Shown here in pieces: positions 57,070 to 64,000 of a stretch of DNA of 64,000 nt. Below the pieces are notes generated by a model that was not told where the DNA came from, searched no databases, and worked only from the letters and a program-made list of their open reading frames with translations. Source of the DNA: an uncultured Neglectibacter sp. (lineage in GTDB: Bacteria > Bacillota > Clostridia > Oscillospirales > Acutalibacteraceae); NCBI GenBank assembly GCA_946554335.1, contig CAMNSA010000002.1:207988-271987 (forward strand). Reading direction: 5' to 3'. A program made the translations under genes and the position numbers. The stretch's first letter is position 1. Every line of letters starts with the position of its first letter.

Positions 57070-59208
57070 CTAGATGAAAAGCCCTTTGCCGGGGTCGGAT
57101 CTCAGTGAAAGGCCGGTATCGGTGGAATATAGTGCCAAGTTCGTCAAAACGGCGGCTCCTCCATCCAGCAGCTCAAGATCCCCTGCCTTGAGCAGAGACT
57201 GAAAATGCTCGGGATAGATGGAGACTGCGTGTTGCCCTAGACTTCGTAGCAGGTCCTTTCCCCGTTCTCCGATACGCAGCCGTTCGATCAGCTGACTTCC
57301 CTCACCCATTGGAATGTAGACGGTTTTGGTATCGGTGTCGATCAGATGGAACTGCTCTGCCACTGTTTTGAATGGCAGCCTTTGCTCCCGCATCAGGGAA
57401 AGGATCCCTTTTTGATCTTGCGCTCTCTTCCCCTTAAGCTGAAGCATTTCCTGAAAATAAAAGCGGATCGACTCCGGGTCGTCAGGGGCGCTGAACCTGT
57501 CCAGAGTCAGGCGCCCTGCTTCCACAGGAATATCGAACAGCGGGGGACAGGGATCGGGGCTGTGAAAAATCGTGACAACGCTTTCACTTGCCTTGCGCGT
57601 TCCTTCTCGGTTGCATCGGCCGGCTGCCTGCAGGATTGAGTCTAACCCTGCTTCTTCACGAAATACGGCGGGAAAATCCACGTCCACCCCGGCCTCGATC
57701 AGGGAAGTAGACACCACCCGGCAGGGAAGTTTTTCCTTTAGCCGGCTGCGGATCTCTTCCAGTATCCTGCGGCGGTGTGCGGGGTACATCAATGTGGACA
57801 GATGGAAAGCACCTTCCGGATCAAGCAGCTCATAGGCCGTCTGGGCGCTCTTTCGGCTGTTTACAATACACAGAACCTGCTCATGCGAATTTAACTGTTC
57901 CGCTAACTCCTGCCAGGACAGCTTTCCCGCCCTGTAAAAACTGACTCTTTGAAACACGTCTTGCCGGACATTTTTCATTTCACAGATTTCTGCTGCAGGC
58001 TTTTCCGGCAGAAATTCATGAAAGAGTTCCTCTAAAGCGGGTTGAGTGGCAGTGCACAGCACTGCAGAAGTTCCGTAATGCTTCACCAGCTGGGAAATGG
58101 CAAAAACGCAGGGCCTCAGGTAGGGGACTGGCAGCATTTGAGCTTCGTCGAAAATGGTCACGCTTTCTGCCAGATTGTGCAGCTTTCGGCATTGGGAGGA
58201 ACGATTGGCAAAGAGAGACTCGAAAAACTGCACGGCGGTGGTCACCACCACTGGCATGTCCCAATTTTCCATTGCCAAAGCCAAGGCCGCGCTGCCTGGT
58301 TCCGCCTCCTCCTCAAGGTCATATAATACACCGGAATGGTGTTCCAATACATTCTCTTCGCCCAAGATCTGACGGAAGGTTTTGGCTGTCTGTTCGATGA
58401 TCGAGGTATAGGGGATCACATAGATGATCCGGCGAAGCCCATGGGCTCGTGCGTGGCGCAGTGCAAATGCCAGAGAAGCTGTTGTTTTTCCGCCGCCAGT
58501 GGGGATCGTGAGGGTGAAGAGCCCGGGCGGCTGCTCTTCCCCTTGGGAAAGGCATTGCTCTAACAGTGCGCAGCGCTGGCGGTTCAAATTCGTTTTGGCC
58601 GGGCGCCAGCCTGAAACATAATGCAGAAGGCGCTGTTCCAACTCCTCAATGGAAGCCCCGGCGGACCGGCATTTTTCGGTTCCCTCCATAAAAGCTTCTG
58701 TGTCCAGATAATCCGCATCCACCAGGCAGGAGTAGAGCATTCGGGTAAAAAACATGGCTTCCAGCGGATCGGAAAAGGCTGGGGGAGGACTCTGGGGCAG
58801 GCTGACTTCCCCTTTCCATCTGTCGTAAGGCTCCAGCATTCCGGCAGCATCGCGGTTTATGCGGCCGAAAAAGGACGGCTGACTGAAATGATCGTCCATT
58901 TCGCCGCCGTCCGGCAGGCCGGTGTGATGACCTATCACGGCAAACGCCTCGTACCAATGGCCGATCTTCGCACATTCCACCGCTCCCGCCGTAGAGTGGT
59001 CTACCCGAGGTCCGCCCAGAAGCCTTTGCTGGAACGCTTCTGAATATTTTCCAAGGTCATGGGTGAGGCCCGCAAGCTTCCCTTGCGCCTCTGCGTGAAA
59101 AACGGCTGCAAAGCGGGAACACAGCTTTGCTGTTCCAAAAAGGTGGTCGCAGACGGTTTGTTCCCGGCCGTCCTTTGCAATATGTGCAAGATATGTTTTC
59201 TTTTCCAC
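57070..59208 (-). CDS. cas3: Cas3 HD nuclease-helicase
   Basis: A 712-residue single-chain Cas3. The N-terminal HD nuclease shows VCDHLFGTAKLC, AGLTHDLGKYSEAFQQRLL and HSTAGAVE, VIGHHTGLPDG. The SF2 helicase has Walker A LTIPTGGGKTTASL, motif II ITIFDEAQMLPVPYLR-type DEAQ box, CTATQPALEEL (motif III) and SLIEAGVDVDFPAV / LQAAGRCNREG (motifs V and VI). All catalytic motifs appear intact. GTG start at 59208 after a GGGGGGAA stretch. First gene of the operon behind a good promoter. Confidence 0.97.
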   Translation of the reverse strand: MEKKTYLAHIAKDGREQTVCDHLFGTAKLCSRFAAVFHAEAQGKLAGLTHDLGKYSEAFQQRLLGGPRVDHSTAGAVECAKIGHWYEAFAVIGHHTGLPDGGEMDDHFSQPSFFGRINRDAAGMLEPYDRWKGEVSLPQSPPPAFSDPLEAMFFTRMLYSCLVDADYLDTEAFMEGTEKCRSAGASIEELEQRLLHYVSGWRPAKTNLNRQRCALLEQCLSQGEEQPPGLFTLTIPTGGGKTTASLAFALRHARAHGLRRIIYVIPYTSIIEQTAKTFRQILGEENVLEHHSGVLYDLEEEAEPGSAALALAMENWDMPVVVTTAVQFFESLFANRSSQCRKLHNLAESVTIFDEAQMLPVPYLRPCVFAISQLVKHYGTSAVLCTATQPALEELFHEFLPEKPAAEICEMKNVRQDVFQRVSFYRAGKLSWQELAEQLNSHEQVLCIVNSRKSAQTAYELLDPEGAFHLSTLMYPAHRRRILEEIRSRLKEKLPCRVVSTSLIEAGVDVDFPAVFREEAGLDSILQAAGRCNREGTRKASESVVTIFHSPDPCPPLFDIPVEAGRLTLDRFSAPDDPESIRFYFQEMLQLKGKRAQDQKGILSLMREQRLPFKTVAEQFHLIDTDTKTVYIPMGEGSQLIERLRIGERGKDLLRSLGQHAVSIYPEHFQSLLKAGDLELLDGGAAVLTNLALYSTDTGLSLRSDPGKGLFI

Positions 59209-59255
59209 AAAAACAATTCCCCCCCTTTTTCCTGTGTGTTCTTCTCCTTATTTTG

Positions 59256-59284
59256 AGTATAGTGGAATAGAATGGGAAAATCAA
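59256..59284 (-). promoter_or_regulatory. cas operon promoter
   Basis: On the minus strand TTGATT (59284-59279), 17 bases, TATACT (59261-59256), about 48 bases before the cas3 start. No second promoter is evident within the operon. Confidence 0.8.
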
Positions 59285-59613
59285 GGAAAGCGGCAGGTTT
59301 TGTCGAATAAAAAAAGTTCGAGAGGACCGGGCTTCAACGCTCTGAGGCTCAGACCCCAGCAAAAGCTGCCTCTCAGGCGAAAGTGAGATCCACTTTCTTT
59401 TCGCGTATGCAAAGCTTCCTTTGTGCCTGTATTGCAGCAAGAGATGATCAAGATCGAAATGTGCGATCACATTTTTGGCATAAAGAAAGACAGCGCAAAA
59501 AGCATTTCTGCTTTCATACGCTGTCTTTTCGCCTTTGCAATACCCATAAGTTGTAATTTGATACTGTGTTTCAATTGCTTCCTTATGCGATTTGCAGCGC
59601 TGTTTTTCGGAAA
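59285..59613. other. Upstream region of the cas operon
   Basis: About 330 bases between the cas promoter and the GH4 gene. GAAAGTG-AGATC-CACTTTC near 59380 and a long imperfect dyad GACAGCG...CGCTGTC (59490-59526) around GCAAAAAGCATTTCTGCTTTC are visible. A frame on the minus strand crosses it but its translation is repetitive-looking and unconvincing. Nothing else recognised. Confidence 0.5.
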
Positions 59614-60936
59614 TCACCGATACTCTTTCATATAGTCTCCGTGGGCTTCGATCAATTCATCGCACATGCTGATGATCTCATCCACACTGAGCTCCGCGGC
59701 GGTATGAGGGTCCAGCATAGCGGCCTGATAGATGTTTTCCCGCTTTTTTGTGATGGCCGCTTCAATGGTCATCAGCTGGGGATTGATGTTGGTCATATTC
59801 ATGGCGGCCAGCTGTACCGGAAGCCGTCCGATCCGGCAGGGATGCACACCCATGTTGTCCACCAGACAGGGCACCTCCACGCAGGCGTCCGCAGGCAGGT
59901 TCTCAATGAGGCCGCGGTTGAGTACATTGCCGCCGATCTTGTAGGGGACCCCGGTGAGCATGGCCTCCATGATGTAGGAGGCGTATTCACCGGTGCGCTC
60001 ATGGGTCACCTTGCCGTTGTTGAGAATATCGTTTTTCTCCTTTTCCCAGCCTTTGATCTGCTCGATACAGCGGCGGGGGTATTCGTCTAAGGGGATATTG
60101 TACTGTTCTACCAGTTGGGGAAGACGGGACTTTAAATACAGGGGATTATACTCCGCGTTGTGCTCGCTGGACTCTGTGCAGTAATAGCCCAGGGTGCGGA
60201 TGTAGTCATAGCGAACCATGTCCTTGTGCTTTTCGGTGCGGTTCTTTTGAGCCGCCCGCTTCTTGATCTCAGGATACAGGTCGTTCCCGTCCTTGTCGTA
60301 GATCTCCAGCAGCCAGCCCATATGGTTGATGCCGGCGATAGTCTCTCTGCGCCCTTCGATCTTGTCCTCCATGCCAAGGGCTTTCAGAAGCTCCCGGGAA
60401 CAGGCCTGTACGCTGTGGCAGAGGCCCACCGTCTTGATGGAGGTGTACCGCTGCATATACCCCGAAAGCATGGCCATGGGATTGGTGTAGTTTAAGAACC
60501 AGGCGTCCGGGCAGACCTCTTCCATATCCCGGGCAAAATCCCGGAGCACGGGAATGGTGCGCAAAGCCCGCATGATCCCACCGATGCCCAGGGTGTCTCC
60601 GATGGTCTGGCGCAGGCCGTACTTTTTGGGGATCTCGAAGTCGATGATGGTGCAGGGGTCATAAAAGCCCACCTGAATGGCGTTTACCACAAAAGTTGCG
60701 CCCCGCAAGGCTTCTTTCCGGTTTTCCGCGCCCAGATAGGTCTTGATGGAGGCCCTGCCATCGTTTGTGTTTTTGTTGATGGCGCTGAGAATGATCTCAG
60801 ACTCCTCCAGACGCTTGGGGTCGATGTCATAAAGGGCGATCTCGCTGTCTCTGAGGGTGGGTGTGCACATGCAGTCTCCCAGTACATTCCGGGCAAACAC
60901 GGTGCTTCCCGCGCCCATAAAGGTGATTTTCGGCAT
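59614..60936 (-). CDS. melA: GH4 alpha-galactosidase (MelA-type)
   Basis: A 440-residue NAD+- and Mn2+-dependent glycosidase of family GH4 that cleaves melibiose-type alpha-galactosides by an oxidation-elimination mechanism. Visible are the Rossmann start KITFMGAGSTVFARNVLGD, VNAIQVGFYDPCTIIDFEIPKKYGLRQTIGDTLGIGG, WFLNYTNPMAM, GLCHSVQ (metal-binding Cys and His) and GINHMGWLLEIYD. This is MelA rather than a 6-phospho-glycosidase because of the GLCHSVQ and DTLGIGGIMRALR blocks. No transporter is adjacent. A TATAAT at 61043-61038 may belong to its promoter. Confidence 0.94.
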   Translation of the reverse strand: MPKITFMGAGSTVFARNVLGDCMCTPTLRDSEIALYDIDPKRLEESEIILSAINKNTNDGRASIKTYLGAENRKEALRGATFVVNAIQVGFYDPCTIIDFEIPKKYGLRQTIGDTLGIGGIMRALRTIPVLRDFARDMEEVCPDAWFLNYTNPMAMLSGYMQRYTSIKTVGLCHSVQACSRELLKALGMEDKIEGRRETIAGINHMGWLLEIYDKDGNDLYPEIKKRAAQKNRTEKHKDMVRYDYIRTLGYYCTESSEHNAEYNPLYLKSRLPQLVEQYNIPLDEYPRRCIEQIKGWEKEKNDILNNGKVTHERTGEYASYIMEAMLTGVPYKIGGNVLNRGLIENLPADACVEVPCLVDNMGVHPCRIGRLPVQLAAMNMTNINPQLMTIEAAITKKRENIYQAAMLDPHTAAELSVDEIISMCDELIEAHGDYMKEYR

Positions 60937-61139
60937 TTTTTCTCTCCCTTTCTGATTTGCTTTTTCCGGCGTTTTCCCTTGTGGCGCGAGCCTGTGGTGT
61001 GAGCTTGTGCTGCACGCTGGTACTGCGCCTTTCCCTCATTATAGCGGGAGGGAAAATGCTTTCCTAGGAATTTTGTATCAAAAAACAGTATAAATGTTGT
61101 TTTTTGCGCTGATGATCTTTTAGCGAGCGTGTAAGAAAT

Positions 61140-61301
61140 ATAGCCTCTGTAGCGCAGGGGGTTAATGGTTGCAAAGGTTCCTGTCGAGGAGATGAGCTCC
61201 CCCCAGGCAGTGTCATAGGTATAGGTCTCGTTGGTTTTGCCTGTGACCTTTGTGAGCTGCCCTAATTTATCATACTGGAAGGTGGACTCCGTTGCAAGGG
61301 C
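61140..61301 (-). pseudogene. RHS-repeat core fragment
   Basis: On the minus strand one frame reads ATESTFQYDKLGQLTKVTGK, then ETYTYDTAWGELISSTGTFATINPLRYRGY, the YD-repeat sequence that precedes the toxin tip in RHS proteins. It diverges right after LRYRGY, and no start or upstream frame belongs to it. It is presumably the remnant of an older RHS 3' end left behind when a new tip and immunity genes were inserted between it and the active rhs gene. Confidence 0.8.
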
Positions 61302-61325
61302 ACAAAAATGCTAAATTGGACTATT

Positions 61326-61751
61326 TCATTCCCCAAAGCAGATTCTCAGGACTTTTCCGTCTGATTTTTGCAAAGCAATACTGCAATCGTTTCCTACACG
61401 CAACATGTCATCGGGAAGCGCTGGCTCTTCCCAGAAAGAAACGATCCATATCTCATCTTCGGTGTCGAAAAAGACTTTTTGTGCTGTAAATGCTTTTGCT
61501 TCTTCGCTTTTTTCCATCCCGTCAAAAATTGCTGTTGCGATATGAAGGGCTGTTTCCTTGTCCGGGATAGCAGCCCCCTTATAGGTGCCCGGCTCTGTCT
61601 CTGTCCAATCTTTATCATGATAAACTCCGGATTCATAGGAAACTTCAGATTTGTAGCTTAACATTTCACTCTTCTTTTGTGTATCCTTACATGCAGAAAA
61701 ACATAAAAGAAGAAGTAATAATAGAGAGAAAAGCTTTAAGTATTGTTTCAT
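61326..61751 (-). CDS. NTF2-fold immunity-like lipoprotein (YbbC/YhhH-like)
   Basis: A 141-residue protein with a lipoprotein signal (LLLLLLLCFSAC, lipobox LFSAC) and a domain containing AIPDKETALHIATAIFDGMEKSEEAK, FFDTEDEIWIVSFWE and DCSIALQKSDGKVLRICFGE. The last part is typical of NTF2-fold immunity proteins that accompany polymorphic toxins. It would sit on the outer face of the membrane and neutralise a toxin encoded by a kin or lost RHS tip. Start at 61751; longer starts are possible. Confidence 0.75.
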   Translation of the reverse strand: MKQYLKLFSLLLLLLLCFSACKDTQKKSEMLSYKSEVSYESGVYHDKDWTETEPGTYKGAAIPDKETALHIATAIFDGMEKSEEAKAFTAQKVFFDTEDEIWIVSFWEEPALPDDMLRVGNDCSIALQKSDGKVLRICFGE

Positions 61752-61846
61752 AAATAAATTTCCTTTCATTGGGTAGGCCATGCTATATCCCAACAGCCGA
61801 AATCACATCCGATGCAACAATGCTGCATATCGGAGTAGTTTTCCCT

Positions 61847-62305
61847 TCAGATTCGAAAGTTTTTCCGAAAACAGGTGCTCGCATCAATTTCTTCGATTTG
61901 AATTTCTGCCGGTATTCCTTGAATTGCCTGAACGCATTTTTGAAGGTAGCTTTCACTTTTTGAATAGATCTCCAGATAAACCATATCATAGACGAGGACA
62001 ATATCTCGGCAATTACTTCGGTCAAAATCCTCAAAGGTTTCCACTAAGTCTTCGGAAGCGTTTTCCGGATAAGAGAAGAATCTTCCGCAAGTCAGCAGAG
62101 AACGCTCCCCTCCCAGTAGCTTTGCCAGCTCGCAGGGGAAGAGGGGAGAATTCAGCGTCACCGGTTCGTTGTCGATGATCAGTTCGTAGTCAGAAGCAAA
62201 GCAGCAGTGGCTTTTATCCATTTCGCAAAACACAGTTTCTAAGACAGAATGGATGACAGCGTCGTTTTGGTAAAAGCTTTCCAGATTTACATAGAGCCCG
62301 ATCAT
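61847..62305 (-). CDS. Uncharacterised protein in the RHS immunity cluster
   Basis: A soluble 152-residue protein, MIGLYVNLESFYQNDAVIH at the start and EIDASTCFRKNFRI at the end; no membrane segment. I do not recognise the family with confidence. Its place among immunity-type genes downstream of an RHS toxin suggests an immunity function. The start at 62305 is favoured by AAGGAG six bases upstream; ATG 62320 is possible. Confidence 0.7.
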   Translation of the reverse strand: MIGLYVNLESFYQNDAVIHSVLETVFCEMDKSHCCFASDYELIIDNEPVTLNSPLFPCELAKLLGGERSLLTCGRFFSYPENASEDLVETFEDFDRSNCRDIVLVYDMVYLEIYSKSESYLQKCVQAIQGIPAEIQIEEIDASTCFRKNFRI

Positions 62306-62439
62306 AACTTTCTCCTTCATGTTGTTGCTCCATCTCTACTGAGCCGATTGAAGCCTGTTTTACCTTGAATTTTCTGAAGCTCCCATTACATCGCAAAAAC
62401 ATCAACAGGTAATTTTCGACTTTCCGATAAAACCAACAA

Positions 62440-62883
62440 TTATTTTTTCAGCCATTCCAGATAGTTTTGATATCCTTCCTCAAAGGAAAGCAGTTCTTCG
62501 CCGTTTACAGATAAAGCGACGATGGGAAGCGTATAGCCGTCACCGAAGAATCTGCGGATGGAAACAAAGTCAATTTTCGTCCCTTTGATCACCTTGTAGG
62601 TGGTCCCGTTTTCCTTTGCGGTAAAAAAGTTTTTTCCCTCGATGGAGAAGTTGCTATCTGGAAAATCTTCCGTCATATCAGTGAGAGTCAAATTGTAGTG
62701 GTCCTGATAGTTGCTGTAGGAAATGAACTCGACAGTACCTGAAGCTTTCACATAATTATCTTTGTCAGAGCAATACGCGATTTCTCGGGAGTTATCCGTG
62801 AGAGAAAAAAAGAAGAGGGGGACAATCAATAAAAGCATTAAAAGAGTAATAAAGGGTTTCAAAAAAGAAATGAAAAGCTTCAT
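62440..62883 (-). CDS. Small membrane-anchored protein in the RHS immunity cluster
   Basis: A 147-residue protein with one N-terminal membrane segment (PFITLLMLLLIVPLFFFSL) and an extracytoplasmic beta-rich domain (VEFISYSNYQDHYNLTLTDM, YLEWLKK at the end). Family not recognised. Lower GC than the core genes, like its neighbours. Immunity is inferred from position only. Confidence 0.7.
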   Translation of the reverse strand: MKLFISFLKPFITLLMLLLIVPLFFFSLTDNSREIAYCSDKDNYVKASGTVEFISYSNYQDHYNLTLTDMTEDFPDSNFSIEGKNFFTAKENGTTYKVIKGTKIDFVSIRRFFGDGYTLPIVALSVNGEELLSFEEGYQNYLEWLKK

Positions 62884-63009
62884 GTACTTTGCCTCCCAAC
62901 GATGTGCTTTGGATTTAAGACAGCTTGAGGCTTGTCTTGACCCGGCCTACAGAATGTTCCAAAAGCGTCACAGAAACAGCGGAGGGGACTTGAAAGGGAG
63001 AATTTCATG

Positions 63010-63378
63010 CTAGTGGTTTTTCCGCCAATCAAAGGTCTCGTTTTTAGACAAATCCAGCGTCTTCCCATTGATGGAAACTTGACTATTACTGATCCATTCC
63101 AGCTCTACTTCATACTCATGGTACGCATTATAGATCAGCTTTTTTTTGTTGTCTGTTTTGAGGTAAACTTTAATCGAAAAATCTACGGTTGCACCGGGTT
63201 GCGTTTTATATGCTTCCAATGTGTATTTTTCGTCTGGTGATACGGAAGAGCACAAGAAAGTTTCCGGGGCGTTGGCTTGAAAAATACCCAGCGTGAGTAC
63301 AGTGCCAAACCACAGTATCATTAGGAGAAGTATAACTGCTCCGAAAACCAATATAATTGCTAATACTTTTTTGTTCAT
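63010..63378 (-). CDS. DUF5412-like membrane-anchored protein, candidate cognate immunity
   Basis: A 122-residue protein with an N-terminal membrane segment (AIILVFGAVILLLMILWFGTVL) and a domain VSPDEKYTLEAYKTQPGATVDFSIKVYL, matching DUF5412 in my memory. Its start is only 11 bases after the stop of the RHS toxin gene, the standard place of the cognate immunity gene. If the toxin enters through the periplasmic face, a membrane-tethered partner would fit. The biochemical role is unknown. Confidence 0.75.
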   Translation of the reverse strand: MNKKVLAIILVFGAVILLLMILWFGTVLTLGIFQANAPETFLCSSVSPDEKYTLEAYKTQPGATVDFSIKVYLKTDNKKKLIYNAYHEYEVELEWISNSQVSINGKTLDLSKNETFDWRKNH

Positions 63379-63389
63379 TTCATGTCACC

Positions 63390-64000
63390 TTAATTGTCTT
63401 CGTTGTACAACATTATCCCGTACATTATATACATTTGATCACGGGGATCATCGCCGTTAGATGCCATAAAAAATGAAAAATTAGAAGTCCCAGCCATTAT
63501 TTGTGCAACGCCCGCACCGGTTAATAGTACTGAATCAGGTAAACCTAAAGCTTTTCCTGTATATCCAAAATTGATATTGCCTATATCCTGTCCTTGTATA
63601 GTTATTTCATTGAACTTAAATGTACCTTGATATTCAGGGAATTGCTTTAAATCCCACTGCCCACCATTTCTAACTTTGTTGTAAAACTCTATACCTGATT
63701 TAATTATTCCTTTCTCTTTTGTCGTGTTTTTTACTGTTCTTGCATTGCTTTTTAGAGTGTTTCGGAAACTAACACTAATATCTTTGGTCGGCTTTGGCAA
63801 ACTATCTAGTTCGTTTTTGACTCTTTCTTCTTCTTTCACAGTACATGCAATTTGAACTGCAAGAATTACAACAACAGCAGTTGCAAGAAGAGCAGTAAGA
63901 AAGGAATGGCCTGTCGGATCAATCCTGTTTACAGGATTGTTTCCACAGTAGGCGAACATGTTGTAGCCCAGCAGTCCGCCTGTAGCAGCATAGGAGTCCG
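63390..64000 (-). CDS. RHS protein C-terminus with polymorphic toxin type 44 domain (partial)
   Basis: The gene enters from the right edge; only the last 200 or so residues are seen. It reads SYAATGGLLGYNMFAYCGNNPVNRIDPTGHSF, the RHS tip signature (NPVNRIDPTG), then a hydrophobic stretch (LTALLATAVVVILAVQIAC) and a toxin domain with NGGQWDLKQF, DIGNINFGYTGKALG, LLTGAGVAQIMAG and GDDPRDQMYIMYGI, which fits the Bacterial toxin 44 family. The toxin would be released from the RHS shell and act on neighbouring cells. The downstream gene is the likely antidote. GC content drops in this segment, consistent with horizontal exchange of tips. Confidence 0.85.
   Translation of the reverse strand, partial: DSYAATGGLLGYNMFAYCGNNPVNRIDPTGHSFLTALLATAVVVILAVQIACTVKEEERVKNELDSLPKPTKDISVSFRNTLKSNARTVKNTTKEKGIIKSGIEFYNKVRNGGQWDLKQFPEYQGTFKFNEITIQGQDIGNINFGYTGKALGLPDSVLLTGAGVAQIMAGTSNFSFFMASNGDDPRDQMYIMYGIMLYNEDN

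Noticed and set aside
59057..59617. 186-codon minus-strand frame upstream of and overlapping cas3
   Set aside because: It overlaps cas3 in another frame, contains the cas promoter and has no recognisable domain or SD.

Overview
The window is about 64 kb of bacterial chromosome with moderate-to-high GC. Gene content points to a spore-forming Firmicute of class Clostridia, probably an Oscillospirales/Ruminococcaceae-type gut bacterium. The evidence is the sepF-ylmH-divIVA block, the sporulation genes yabP and yabQ beside HU, rqcP and divIC, HemZ, a ThiT transporter under a TPP riboswitch, and strong AAAGGAGG-type ribosome binding sites. This is inference from gene families; no rRNA is present to fix the taxon.

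Layout. 1-5.85 kb: cell-division and envelope operon (HlyD-like fragment, yggS, sepF, ylmH, divIVA) followed by lspA, rluD-type synthase and a ComEA-like protein. 6-14.8 kb, minus strand: oxidoreductase, PepT, sugar isomerase-like protein, small effector-binding protein, phosphofructokinase and a polyphosphate pair (ppk1, ppx). 15-20.4 kb: tRNA-Ser(GGA), asnS, two tandem multi-pass membrane proteins. 20.4-30 kb: TPP riboswitch and thiT, DUF1540 protein, HAD phosphatase, PAP2 phosphatase, Ca2+-type P-ATPase, endonuclease IV, NUDIX, GDPD and a methyltransferase. 30-32.8 kb is an accessory patch: HTH/SLOG pair, a DNA-methyltransferase remnant, DUF4180, GNAT and a frameshifted four-helix-bundle gene with an array of small hairpins. 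32.8-42 kb: rlmD, an sRNA candidate, recJ, rel, hemZ, a uridine-kinase-like gene and a zinc-ribbon protein. 42-49.7 kb: GH42 beta-galactosidase, SpoVB-like flippase, HU-rqcP-yabP-yabQ-divIC-S1 cluster and a fumarase alpha subunit. 50.4-59.3 kb: a complete type I-C CRISPR-Cas locus on the minus strand (cas3-cas5c-cas8c[cas11c]-cas7-cas4-cas1-cas2-array) driven by one clear promoter. 59.6-64 kb: GH4 alpha-galactosidase, then an RHS polymorphic-toxin C-terminus with downstream putative immunity genes and an older RHS fragment.

How the parts work together. The I-C operon is compact (stop/start overlaps at most junctions) and contains an internal SD-GTG for Cas11c. Its array has 15 full repeats plus one degenerate end repeat; the leader-proximal half and the distal half differ by one base in the hairpin loop. 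The RHS cluster looks like a toxin tip with accumulated immunity cassettes.

The least explained parts of the window are non-coding: a family of dispersed intergenic repeats (TTAGT/CTAAC-rich stretches plus GC-rich modules) at about 5.9, 13.2, 16.7, 27, 44.3 and 49.7-50.4 kb, one copy of which abuts the degenerate end of the CRISPR array; the hairpin array beside the four-helix-bundle gene; and a roughly 110-nt sRNA candidate with a perfect promoter, a strong terminator and an anti-Shine-Dalgarno stretch.
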